Below, one piece after another: positions 32,486-40,339 of a stretch of DNA of 64,000 nt. Position 1 is the stretch's first letter. Every line of letters starts with the position of its first letter. This DNA comes from Nocardioides sp. HDW12B (GTDB taxonomy: Bacteria; Actinomycetota; Actinomycetes; Propionibacteriales; Nocardioidaceae). The notes under the pieces are model-generated. The model ran no database searches, was not told the DNA's origin, and saw only the letters and a program-made list of their open reading frames with translations. The translations under genes were made by a program, and so were the position numbers. The stretch spans positions 2,418,001-2,482,000 of the forward strand of contig NZ_CP049867.1 in the NCBI RefSeq assembly GCF_011299595.1, given 5' to 3'.

Positions 32486-35400
32486 GTGGACACCAGCACC
32501 GACCGCCCCGGCGGCTCTTCCTACCGCCCGGTCCCCGCGCAGGTCGACCTGCCCGCGCTGGAGCACGAGGTGCTCGACCTCTGGCGGGAGAACGACACCT
32601 TCGCCGCGTCGCTGGAGCGCACCCGCGGCGCCGAGCCGTGGACCTTCTACGAGGGCCCGCCGACGGCCAACGGCCTGCCCGGCACCCACCACGTCGAGGC
32701 CCGCGTCTTCAAGGACGTCTTCCCGCGCTTCCGCACGATGCAGGGCTACCACGTCGAGCGGAAGGCCGGCTGGGACTGCCACGGCCTGCCCGTCGAGCTC
32801 GCGGTCGAGAAGGAGCTGGGCTTCACCGGCAAGAACGACATCGAGGCGTTCGGCGTCGCCGAGTTCAACGCCCGCTGCCGGGAGTCGGTGCTGCGCAACG
32901 TCGACCAGTTCGCGAAGATGACCGACCGGATGGGCTACTGGGTCGACCTCGAGCACGCCTACACCACCATGGCCCCCGAGTACGTCGAGTCGGTGTGGTG
33001 GGCGCTCAAGCAGATCCACACGTCGGGCCTGCTGGTCGAGGACCACCGGGTGGCGCCGTACTGCCCGCGCTGCGGCACCGGGCTGTCCGACCACGAGCTG
33101 GCCCAGGGCTACGAGACCGTCACCGACCCCAGCGTCTACGTGCGCTTCCCGCTGACCAGCGGCCCGCTCGCCGGGCGCGCGAGCCTGCTGGTGTGGACGA
33201 CGACCCCGTGGACGCTGGTGTCGAACACCGCGGTCGCGGTCAACCCCGAGGTCACCTACGTCGTGGCCACCGACGGCACCGAGACGCTCGTCGTCGCCGA
33301 GCCGCTGCTGGCGGAGACGCTCGGCGAGGGCTGGGAGGTGCTGGAGACGGTCGGCGGCGCGGACATGGAGCGCTGGACATACACCCGGCCCTTCGACCTC
33401 GTCGAGTTCCCCGCCGACGAGCCCGCGCACTACGTCGTGCTCGGCGACTACGTCACCACCGAGGACGGCTCGGGCCTGGTGCACCAGTCCCCCGCCTTCG
33501 GTGAGGAGGACATGGCGGTCTGCCGCCGCTACGGGCTGCCGGTGGTGAACCCGGTCAAGGCCGACGGCCACTTCGAGGACGCGATCCCGCTCGTCGGCGG
33601 GCAGTTCTTCAAGCACGCCGACGCCGACCTGGTGAGCGACCTCGAGGCTCGGGGGCTGCTGTTCCGCCACGTCGCCTTCGAGCACTCCTACCCGCACTGC
33701 TGGCGCTGCCACACCGCGCTCATGTACTACGCGCAGCCGTCCTGGTACGTCCGGACCACCGAGCGCAAGGACGAGCTGCTGCGCGAGAACGCGGCCACGA
33801 GCTGGCACCCCGAGACGATCCAGTGGGGCCGCTACGGCGACTGGCTCAACAACAACATCGACTGGGCGCTGTCACGGCGTCGCTACTGGGGCACGCCGTT
33901 GCCGATCTGGCGCTGCGAGGACGACCACCAGACGTGCGTCGGCTCGCGCGCCGAGCTGACCGAGCTGACCGGGACCGACCAGTCCGACCTGGACCCGCAC
34001 CGTCCGTTCGTCGACGACATCGTCTTCGCCTGCCCGGTCTCGACCGGCTCGACCACCTGTGGGCTCGAGGCCCGACGCGTACCCGAGGTCATCGACGCGT
34101 GGTTCGACAGCGGCTCGATGCCGTTCGCGCAGTGGGGCTACCCCCACGTCGAGGGCTCGAAGGAGCGCTTCGAGGCCGCGTTCCCGGCTGACTTCATCTG
34201 CGAGGCGATCGACCAGACCCGCGGCTGGTTCTACACGTTGATGGCGGTGAACACGCTGGTGTTCGACCGCTCGTCGTACAAGAACGTCGTGTGCCTGGGC
34301 CACATCCTGGCCGAGGACGGCCGCAAGATGAGCAAGCACCTCGGCAACATCCTCGAGCCGCTGCCGCTGATGGACCGCCACGGCGCCGACGCGGTGCGCT
34401 GGTTCATGGCCGCGTCCGGCTCCCCCTGGTCGGCGCGGCGCGTCGGGCACCAGGCGATCGAGGAGACCGTCCGCAAGGTGCTGCTGACCTACTGGAACAC
34501 GGTCGGCTTCCAGGCGCTCTACGCCCGGTCGGCGGGCTGGTCGCCGACCGACGCCGCGCCGGCGCCCGCCGAGCGGCACGTGCTCGACCGCTGGGCCCTC
34601 TCGGAGGCTCACCGGCTGGTCCGCGACGTCACCGAGGCGCTCGAGGGGTTCGACACCCAGCGCACCGGCGCACGCATCGCGGCGTACGTCGACGTGCTGT
34701 CGAACTGGTACGTCCGTCGCTCGCGGCGGCGCTTCTGGGCCGGCGACCCCGGCGCGCTGGCGACGCTGCACGAGTGCCTGCGGCTGGTGACGCTGGTGTC
34801 GGCGCCGCTGACGCCGTTCATCACCGAGCGTGTCTGGCAGGACCTCTTCGCCGCGACCGGAGCGGAGGCGTCGGTGCACCTGGCGTCGTGGCCCGAGGTC
34901 GACGAGGCGCTCGTCGACGTGGACCTCGACCGGCGCATGCAGCAGGCGCGCCGGATCGTCGAGCTGGGACGCGCGGCACGCGCCGACGCCAAGGTGCGCA
35001 CGCGGCAGCCGCTGCGGCGCGCGCTGGTGCCGTCGGCGGCGTGGTCGGCTCTCGGCGAGGACCTGCGGGGCGAGGTCGCCGAGGAGCTCAACATCGGCGC
35101 CGTCGAGTCGCTGGACTCGACCGGCGACCTGGTCGACGTCAGTGCGAAGGGCAACTTCCGCGCGCTCGGCAAGCGGTTCGCGAAGCGTACGCCGCAGGTG
35201 GCCGGTGCGATCGCTGCCGCCGACGCGGCCGTCCTGGCCGCCTCGCTGCGGGAGTCGGGCTCGGCATCGGTCGCCGTCGACGGCGAGGAGCTGTCGGTCA
35301 CCGCCGAGGAGGTCATCCTCTCCGAGCGTCCTCGCGAGGGCTGGTCGGTGGCCAACGAGCACGGCGAGACCGTCGCGCTCGACCTCGAGCTGACGCCGGA

Positions 35401-35653
35401 GCTGCGTCGAGCGGGACTCGCGCGCGAGGTCGTCCGGCTGGTGCAGGAGGCCCGGAAATCGAGCGGCTTCGAGGTCAGCGACCGGATCTCGCTGGTGTGG
35501 CAGGCCGACGGCGAGCTGGGCGAGGCGCTGGCCGAGCACGAGGCCGCCGTGGCCGACGAGGTCCTGGCGATCTCGGTGTCGCGCTCCGAGCCGAGCGGCG
35601 ACGTCCGCGAGGACGCCGACCTGGGGCTGCGGTTCTCGGTCGCCCGCGTCTGA
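32486..35653 (+). CDS. ileS: Isoleucyl-tRNA synthetase, type 2-like with GTHH signature
   Basis: The 1055-aa class I synthetase charges tRNA-Ile. The KMSKS loop reads KMSKH at 614-618. The ATP-binding HIGH motif is replaced by GTHH at residues 66-69 (ANGLPGTHHVEARVF). This exchanged GxHH order is described for some type 2 (eukaryote-like) IleRS enzymes and is linked to extreme mupirocin resistance. The editing domain (LLVWTTTPWTLVSNTAV) and anticodon-binding C-terminal part are present. It begins with GTG eight bases after GAGGA, and the leader carries an isoleucine T-box. The conserved TTTPWT editing motif indicates that valine proofreading is kept. Confidence 0.95.
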   Translation: MDTSTDRPGGSSYRPVPAQVDLPALEHEVLDLWRENDTFAASLERTRGAEPWTFYEGPPTANGLPGTHHVEARVFKDVFPRFRTMQGYHVERKAGWDCHGLPVELAVEKELGFTGKNDIEAFGVAEFNARCRESVLRNVDQFAKMTDRMGYWVDLEHAYTTMAPEYVESVWWALKQIHTSGLLVEDHRVAPYCPRCGTGLSDHELAQGYETVTDPSVYVRFPLTSGPLAGRASLLVWTTTPWTLVSNTAVAVNPEVTYVVATDGTETLVVAEPLLAETLGEGWEVLETVGGADMERWTYTRPFDLVEFPADEPAHYVVLGDYVTTEDGSGLVHQSPAFGEEDMAVCRRYGLPVVNPVKADGHFEDAIPLVGGQFFKHADADLVSDLEARGLLFRHVAFEHSYPHCWRCHTALMYYAQPSWYVRTTERKDELLRENAATSWHPETIQWGRYGDWLNNNIDWALSRRRYWGTPLPIWRCEDDHQTCVGSRAELTELTGTDQSDLDPHRPFVDDIVFACPVSTGSTTCGLEARRVPEVIDAWFDSGSMPFAQWGYPHVEGSKERFEAAFPADFICEAIDQTRGWFYTLMAVNTLVFDRSSYKNVVCLGHILAEDGRKMSKHLGNILEPLPLMDRHGADAVRWFMAASGSPWSARRVGHQAIEETVRKVLLTYWNTVGFQALYARSAGWSPTDAAPAPAERHVLDRWALSEAHRLVRDVTEALEGFDTQRTGARIAAYVDVLSNWYVRRSRRRFWAGDPGALATLHECLRLVTLVSAPLTPFITERVWQDLFAATGAEASVHLASWPEVDEALVDVDLDRRMQQARRIVELGRAARADAKVRTRQPLRRALVPSAAWSALGEDLRGEVAEELNIGAVESLDSTGDLVDVSAKGNFRALGKRFAKRTPQVAGAIAAADAAVLAASLRESGSASVAVDGEELSVTAEEVILSERPREGWSVANEHGETVALDLELTPELRRAGLAREVVRLVQEARKSSGFEVSDRISLVWQADGELGEALAEHEAAVADEVLAISVSRSEPSGDVREDADLGLRFSVARV

Positions 35654-35683
35654 CGCACGTCGCTCGGTCGGGACGTGGACCGG

Positions 35684-35850
35684 CCTCACGTCGTTGACGA
35701 CGTGGAGCAGCACGCCGTACGTCGTTGACGACCTGAGGCACCACGCCGTAGGTCGTTGGCGACGTGAGGCCTCTGCCAGCAGCCCCTGGACCGTCCCCAT
35801 GTCGTTGACGACCTGAGGCAGCACGCCGTACGTCGTTCACGACGTGAGGC
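35684..35850. repeat. Cluster of five palindromic repeat units after ileS
   Basis: Units with the core GTCGTTGACGACSTGAGGC begin near 35684, 35714, 35745, 35795 and 35824. Neighbouring units are about 31 bp apart and share the linker CASCACGCCGTA. Each core is nearly self-complementary (CCTCACGTCGT pairs with ACGACGTGAGG). A diverged sixth copy lies at 61725-61748. There are no unique spacers, so this is not a CRISPR array. With the hairpin that follows, it fills most of the 300-bp gap after ileS; no gene was found there. Confidence 0.85.
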
Positions 35851-35867
35851 TGGGCGGAGGCGAGTTC

Positions 35868-35916
35868 TCATACGCCTGGACGGTCAGGACGGCCCCCGGA
35901 CCGTCCAGGCGTATGA
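35868..35916. terminator. Strong hairpin with 18-bp perfect stem
   Basis: The arms (35868-35885 and 35899-35916, beginning TCATACGCCTGG) pair perfectly over 18 bases around a 13-base loop. It lies between ileS and the convergent lipoprotein gene, where a bidirectional terminator is expected. There is no T-run. The length and perfection of the stem exceed what termination needs. Confidence 0.7.
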
Positions 35917-35953
35917 CGAGCGCGCGCCGGCCGGGTTGGCTCGACGATCGGGG

Positions 35954-36628
35954 TCACGGCTCCGCGATCGTCAGGTCGACGGCTCGGAGACGACCGTGCC
36001 GGTCGGCGGCGAGCACCAGGGCGAAGTCGTTCGCGCAGGTGCGGTCACCCAGGCTGGGTCTGAGGACCACCCGCCGCCCGGACGGCACCGGACCGGTCCT
36101 CGTCGGTGCACAGGTGACGGCTCCGACCCGCGGGGTGAGGACGAGGGTGCGGCCGTTCGCCTCGGCGTTGGTGATCTGCGCAAGGGAGTCCACCGGGCAG
36201 GACCCGGCGCCGTACGTCGTCCAGCCGGGCGGGCAGCTCCTCCACGTCCGACGCGTCGACAGCGCCTGCGAGAGGTCGTCGAGCGTGCCGGCCGCCTCTC
36301 CGCCGAGCGACAAGGAGATCGTGACAGCGTGCGGGAACGTGCGCGCATCACCCACGGCGTACGCCACGAACGACGTCGCCAGGCGCACCAGGTCGGGGTC
36401 GACCGCGGCGGGGCGGCCGTCCGGCAGCAGCTGAGCGGGCCGTTCGTCGCGCTCGCGCACGGACGACCCGGACGACGGTCCGCGGGGCGACGCGGCGTGG
36501 CGGCTGTCCGTCGACGGCTTCGCGGGAGGAGCGGGGGTCGCAGCCTCGTTGCCGCCGCTGCAACCGCCGAGGCCGATCCCCACGACGAGCGTCACCACTC
36601 CTGCGACGACCTTCTGCACGGCGTTCAT
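35954..36628 (-). CDS. Putative secreted lipoprotein
   Basis: The 224-aa protein has a lipoprotein signal peptide: a positive start, a hydrophobic core (VVAGVVTLVVGIGLGG) and the lipobox LGGC at about residue 23. A Pro/Ser/Thr-rich linker follows. The folded part has five cysteines, including RSCPPGWTTYGAGSCP and GDRTCAND, which probably form disulfides outside the membrane. No domain is recognised. The start at 36628 places the lipobox normally; an ATG six codons upstream is possible. Processing would need the LspA encoded in this window. Confidence 0.7.
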   Translation of the reverse strand: MNAVQKVVAGVVTLVVGIGLGGCSGGNEAATPAPPAKPSTDSRHAASPRGPSSGSSVRERDERPAQLLPDGRPAAVDPDLVRLATSFVAYAVGDARTFPHAVTISLSLGGEAAGTLDDLSQALSTRRTWRSCPPGWTTYGAGSCPVDSLAQITNAEANGRTLVLTPRVGAVTCAPTRTGPVPSGRRVVLRPSLGDRTCANDFALVLAADRHGRLRAVDLTIAEP

Positions 36629-36724
36629 GTCACTGACACTCCCCACGGAGCCGCGAGGTTGTCGTCGACGCCCGTGTGGGGCTCATCCGTCCGAGGGCCA
36701 CTGATCGCCGCTCATGATCCTGAG

Positions 36725-36771
36725 GATCGTGTGCAGCTCGAGTCACCTGGTGGCACCAGGCGCACACGATC
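36725..36771. repeat. Dispersed 47-bp palindromic element, copy 2
   Basis: This copy matches the one at 15043-15089 at 44 of 47 positions, with the same perfect 10-base outer arms and the central CACCTGGTG half. One change (C for T at 36761) breaks the last inner base pair. It lies in the 169-bp gap between the divIVA stop and the lipoprotein start, where no other feature is visible. Confidence 0.85.
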
Positions 36772-36797
36772 AGGCGGCCCCTGGCGGATCGCCTGCG

Positions 36798-37841
36798 TCA
36801 GGCGTGGGGGCGAGAGCCGTCCTCGGTCGCCTCGCCCTGGTCCTCACCGGACGCCTCGGAGCCTGCCGCGTCGGAGCCTGCCGCGTCGGAGTCCGCCGCG
36901 TCGGAGCCTGCCGCGTCGGAGTCTGTCGAGCCAGACTCGCTGGACTCCTCCTCGGCGAGGATCGAGCGCAGGCGTGAGCCGATCTCGCCCTCGTCCTCGT
37001 GGAGGTCCTCGGCGAGCGTGACGCCGCCACCCTGGGCGTCGAGCGCCTCCAGCTGCTGCTGGAAGTAGTTGCGGAGCTGGGCGCGGTACTCGCGCTCGAA
37101 GACGCGCAGGTCCTCGACCTCGTCCTTGAGCTCCTGGTGGTCACGCTCCAGCTCGGCCACCAGGGCCGTGCGGCGCTGCTCGGTCTCGCCGTCGAGCTGC
37201 TCGGCCCGTCCGGACGCCTCGGCCACGATGCGGTCGGCCTGGCTGCGTGCGTCGGTGACGAGCTCCTCGGCGTTGCGGCCGGCCAGCTCGAGCATGCGTG
37301 CGGCCGCCGCAGCGGCCTCCTCGGTGGTCGCGACGCGCAGCAGCTCGCCCCGGGTGCCGGACACCCGGGCCACCTCGGTGTCGCCCTCGGCCAGCTCCTC
37401 CTCGGCCTCGGCGGAGTGGGTCCCGGCCGCAGGAGCCGTGTCGTCCGCCTCGGCGTCGGACGTCGCGCTCGACACGTCCGCCTCGCTCGCGCCGTCCTCG
37501 GCGTGCCTGCCCTCGGGCTCGTCGGCCCCGTCCGCGCTCGTCGTACCGGTGTCCGCCTCGGTGTCGGACGCCTTCGCCTCCGTGGTGTCGTCACCCGCCG
37601 AGTCGTCGGTCGCGGCGGGCGTGCTCTCGCCGGTCGCCGACGCGGCGGTGGTCTGCTCCTCGGTGGGACCGCCGGAGCCGGACGCCTGGGACCGCAGCTC
37701 GGCGATCTCGTCGTGCAGGCGCTTCATCTCCGCGGCGACCTCGTCGAGGAAGTTGTCGACCTCGGTCATGTCGTAGCCCTGGCGCATCACGCGGGCCGTG
37801 GCGAAGCGCTTGTTATCCACGTCCTCGGGGGTCAAGGGCAC
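36798..37841 (-). CDS. wag31: DivIVA/Wag31 polar growth protein
   Basis: The 347-aa protein starts with the DivIVA membrane-binding domain (PLTPEDVDNKRFATARVM, then GYDMTEVDNFLDEVAAEM). An acidic disordered linker rich in Ser, Thr, Asp and Glu (about 70-160) follows. Next is a coiled coil (about 175-285), and then a tail of SDAAG repeats. Wag31 marks the cell pole and directs new wall synthesis in actinobacteria. The start is GTG at 37841, five bases after AAAGGTGA, which excludes a longer frame. The linker and tail are longer than in mycobacteria. Position at the end of the dcw cluster is canonical. Confidence 0.93.
   Translation of the reverse strand: MPLTPEDVDNKRFATARVMRQGYDMTEVDNFLDEVAAEMKRLHDEIAELRSQASGSGGPTEEQTTAASATGESTPAATDDSAGDDTTEAKASDTEADTGTTSADGADEPEGRHAEDGASEADVSSATSDAEADDTAPAAGTHSAEAEEELAEGDTEVARVSGTRGELLRVATTEEAAAAAARMLELAGRNAEELVTDARSQADRIVAEASGRAEQLDGETEQRRTALVAELERDHQELKDEVEDLRVFEREYRAQLRNYFQQQLEALDAQGGGVTLAEDLHEDEGEIGSRLRSILAEEESSESGSTDSDAAGSDAADSDAAGSDAAGSEASGEDQGEATEDGSRPHA
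36861..36920. repeat. 15-bp tandem repeat in divIVA, four copies
   Basis: The unit GCCTGCCGCGTCGGA occurs at 36861, 36876 and 36906, with a variant (GTCCGCCGCGTCGGA) at 36891. It encodes the SDAAG repeats in the C-terminal tail. The unit length is a multiple of three, so copy changes keep the frame. Confidence 0.85.
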
Positions 37842-37905
37842 GAGATCACCTTTCGGGGGCGGCAGGGTCGAGCACACCGTACCGCTGGGACAGGTGCCCT
37901 CGGAG

Positions 37906-38199
37906 TCAGGTGAGGAGAACGGCGCGGTTGACCGCGCGGAGGATGTAGACCGCGATCAGCACCAGGATGAAGCTCGTGTCCAGGGAGATCGAGCCGATGC
38001 GCAGCGGCGGCACGAACCGCCGGATGAACAGGATCGGCGGGTCGGTGATCGAGTAGATGATCTCGAGGATCACCAGCACCACGCCGCGCGGCTGCCACGA
38101 GCGCGCGAAGACCTGGACCCAGTCCACGACGAACCGCGCGAAGAGCAGCAGCAGGAAGAGGAACAGGACCAGCTCGATGACGAGGCCGACGGTCTGCAC
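37906..38199 (-). CDS. yggT: YggT family membrane protein
   Basis: The 97-aa protein has two hydrophobic hairpins (VIELVLFLFLLLLFARFVV and FILVLIAVYILRAVNRAVLL) separated by the conserved ITDPPILFIRRFVPPLR segment. YggT proteins have been linked to osmotic tolerance and, by their position, to division. The start is GTG, eight bases after a TAGGAT -10 box, and a hairpin separates it from sepF, so it has its own promoter. Confidence 0.88.
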   Translation of the reverse strand: MQTVGLVIELVLFLFLLLLFARFVVDWVQVFARSWQPRGVVLVILEIIYSITDPPILFIRRFVPPLRIGSISLDTSFILVLIAVYILRAVNRAVLLT

Positions 38200-38207
38200 G
38201 ATGTCTG

Positions 38208-38213
38208 ATCCTA
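38208..38213 (-). promoter_or_regulatory. -10 box (TAGGAT) for yggT
   Basis: TAGGAT on the minus strand is followed by eight bases and the GTG start. There is no ribosome-binding site in between, so translation is probably leaderless. Confidence 0.5.
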
Positions 38214-38229
38214 GGGGGGTCGGCCAAGT

Positions 38230-38253
38230 CGCCCCGGGCTCGCACCCGGGGCG
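38230..38253 (-). terminator. Hairpin terminator between sepF and yggT
   Basis: CGCCCCGGG and CCCGGGGCG form a perfect 9-bp stem around a six-base loop. It begins a few bases after the sepF stop codon on the minus strand. Confidence 0.6.
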
Positions 38254-38259
38254 CTGAGG

Positions 38260-38787
38260 TCAGCTCTGGTTGAAGAAGCCGCTGTCGGCGATGCGGGCCT
38301 TGTCCTCGGTCGAGACCGCCACGTTGGGCGGCGAGAGCAGGAAGACCTTGTTGGTCACGCGCTCGATCGTGCCGTGCACCGCGAAGACCAGCCCGGCCGC
38401 GAAGTCGACGAGACGCTTGGCGTCGACGTCGCTCATCTCGGACAGGTTCATGATCACCGGGATGCCCTCGCGGAAGTTCTCGCCGATGACCCGCGCCTCG
38501 TTGTAGGTGCTCGGGTGCAACGTCGTGATCCGCGACAGCTCCGCCATACGGGGCGCGACGGCGAGACCGCCGGCCTGGCCGGGCACCACGCCCGCGGCGG
38601 GGCGGCGACGCTCGGCGAGCTGGGCCACGGTCGCACCGGAGGCACGTCCGGGCGGCGCCTGGTGGCCGGCGGCGCCGGCGTGGGTCCCCTGGTCGGGGTC
38701 CTGGTCGTACTCGTCGTACTCGTCGTAGCGCTCGTTGTCCTCGAGGAGTCCGAGATAGACGCCCATCTTCCGCATCGCGCCGCTCAT
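38260..38787 (-). CDS. sepF: Cell division protein SepF
   Basis: The 175-aa protein anchors FtsZ to the membrane; actinobacteria rely on it because they lack FtsA. The amphipathic membrane-targeting start ([17 protein letters not shown]) is followed by an acidic Tyr/Asp-rich linker ([10 protein letters not shown]). The SepF core is clear: [42 protein letters not shown] and VFLLSPPNV. The ATG at 38787 follows GGAGG by eight bases. A TAGCGT box at 38827-38832, overlapping the yggS stop codon, may provide an extra promoter. Confidence 0.95.
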   Translation of the reverse strand: MSGAMRKMGVYLGLLEDNERYDEYDEYDQDPDQGTHAGAAGHQAPPGRASGATVAQLAERRRPAAGVVPGQAGGLAVAPRMAELSRITTLHPSTYNEARVIGENFREGIPVIMNLSEMSDVDAKRLVDFAAGLVFAVHGTIERVTNKVFLLSPPNVAVSTEDKARIADSGFFNQS

Positions 38788-38829
38788 GAGTTTCGCCTCC
38801 ACACAGGGATCACAACTGTCTCCTTCACG

Positions 38830-39567
38830 CTATCCGTTGGTCGGTCTGTTTCCGAGGATCGCCCCGCCGACGCGCACGTGTGTCGCGCCGCACTCGAGGG
38901 CGACCTCGAGGTCTCCACTCATGCCGGCCGAGACGTACGTCGCCTCCGGCACCACCGCGCGCACCGTCTCCGAGACCGCGCGCAGCCGTTCGAACGCCGC
39001 CCGGGGGTCGCCCTCGCGGGGTGCCACCGCCATCACGCCGCGCAGCCGGAGGGACGCGGCGGCGACGACGGCCTCCGCCAGGGCGGGTACGTCGGCGGGG
39101 TCGGCGCCCCCGCGACCCTGCGCCTCCTCGGGGTCGGTGTCGAGGTTCACCTGCACGAGCACGTCGAGGGGGCCACGACCCTCCCGCTCCTCGGCGCCGC
39201 GGGCCAGCGGGGTGACGAGCTTGGCGCGATCGAGCGACTGCACCACGTCGGCCCAGCGGCCCGTCGCGGCGGCCTTGTTGCTCTGCAGCCGGCCCATGAA
39301 GTGCCACCGCAGGTCGAGGTCGGCGCACTCCTCGCTCTTGGCCACGGCCTCCTGGTAGCGGTTCTCCCCCACCTCGCGGACCCCCAGGTCGGCCAGCAGC
39401 CGCACGTCGGAGACCGGGAAGTACTTCGTCACCACGACGAGGGTGACCTCGTCGCGGTCGCGGCCCGCCCGGGCGCACGCGTCGGCGATGCGTCGCTCGA
39501 CGGTCGCGAGTCCGGCCGCGACGGCGTCGGCCCGACCGTCGGCGGGGTGCGCTCCTGCCTCGCTCAC
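38830..39567 (-). CDS. yggS: YggS-type PLP homeostasis protein
   Basis: The 245-aa protein is a single-domain PLP-binding TIM barrel that buffers pyridoxal phosphate and amino-acid pools without catalysing a known reaction. The PLP lysine lies in TLVVVTKYFP, and GENRYQEA, WHFMGRLQSNK and VSAGMSGDLEVAL are signatures. The GTG start overlaps the pgeF stop (GTGA). Its place between ftsZ/pgeF and sepF is standard. Confidence 0.93.
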   Translation of the reverse strand: MSEAGAHPADGRADAVAAGLATVERRIADACARAGRDRDEVTLVVVTKYFPVSDVRLLADLGVREVGENRYQEAVAKSEECADLDLRWHFMGRLQSNKAAATGRWADVVQSLDRAKLVTPLARGAEEREGRGPLDVLVQVNLDTDPEEAQGRGGADPADVPALAEAVVAAASLRLRGVMAVAPREGDPRAAFERLRAVSETVRAVVPEATYVSAGMSGDLEVALECGATHVRVGGAILGNRPTNG

Positions 39568-40331
39568 CGCGCCACCCGCACGAGCCCGGCGAGCCGTCCC
39601 GAGGCGGCGCCGTCGCGGCGGTAGGAGTACAGCGCGGGGTCCTCGCGGGTGCAGCGGCCGACCGCCTCGACGCGCTGCGGGGCGATGCCGGCCGCGTGCA
39701 GCTGGAGGCGGACACCGGCGCCGAGGTCGACGGCCGGGGTGTCCCACGAGGTGGTGGTGGCGGTGCCGGGCACCGCCGCCTCGACGTCGTCGCGCATCGA
39801 CTCCGGCACCTCGTAGCAGCGACCGCACACGTGGGGCCCGACCCAGGCGTGCACCCGGGCCGGGTCGGCTCCGAGCTCGCGCATGGCCGCCACCCCGTGG
39901 GGCAGCACCCCGGCCACCAGCCCGGGGCGTCCGACGTGGAGGGCGGCCGCGACCCCGGCCTCGGGGTCGGCCAGCAGCACCGGGACGCAGTCGGCCACCC
40001 GGACCACGAGCGTCACGCCGGGCTCGTCGGTCACGAGTCCGTCGGCGGTGGGCAGGTGGTCCACCCCTGGGGAGGGCTCGGCCGGGAGGTCCGCGGCGCG
40101 GACCCTGACGACGTCACCGCCGTGCACCTGGTGCATCAGCGCCCACGGCTCGCCGTCCGCCGTGCCGGTGAAGGCCTGCTGCACGCGGCAGAGGTTGGCG
40201 GCCACCGCGGACGGGTCGTCGTCGCCGACAGCGGCGAGGTTGAGCGAGTCGAAGGGCGGCCCGGAGACGCCGCCGGCCCGGTCGGTGAACGCCACCTCGA
40301 CCGGGCCGACCGCTGAGCGGAAAGCGAACAC
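39564..40331 (-). CDS. pgeF: Peptidoglycan editing factor / laccase-domain protein
   Basis: The 255-aa protein belongs to the YfiH/PgeF family. Members remove wrongly built muropeptide precursors or act as purine nucleoside enzymes with a zinc site. MHQVHGGDVV, VRVADCVPVLL, and CGRCYEV supply conserved His and Cys ligands. The usual HAGWRG motif reads LHVGRPG here. The GTG start lies eight bases after the ftsZ stop, so the two are co-transcribed. Confidence 0.88.
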   Translation of the reverse strand: MFAFRSAVGPVEVAFTDRAGGVSGPPFDSLNLAAVGDDDPSAVAANLCRVQQAFTGTADGEPWALMHQVHGGDVVRVRAADLPAEPSPGVDHLPTADGLVTDEPGVTLVVRVADCVPVLLADPEAGVAAALHVGRPGLVAGVLPHGVAAMRELGADPARVHAWVGPHVCGRCYEVPESMRDDVEAAVPGTATTTSWDTPAVDLGAGVRLQLHAAGIAPQRVEAVGRCTREDPALYSYRRDGAASGRLAGLVRVAR

Positions 40332-40339
40332 TCAGAGCG

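Noticed and set aside
35684-35850. CRISPR array
   Set aside because: Repeats of about 31 bp at regular spacing looked similar at first, but the units adjoin each other with near-identical linkers. There are no unique spacers and no cas genes.
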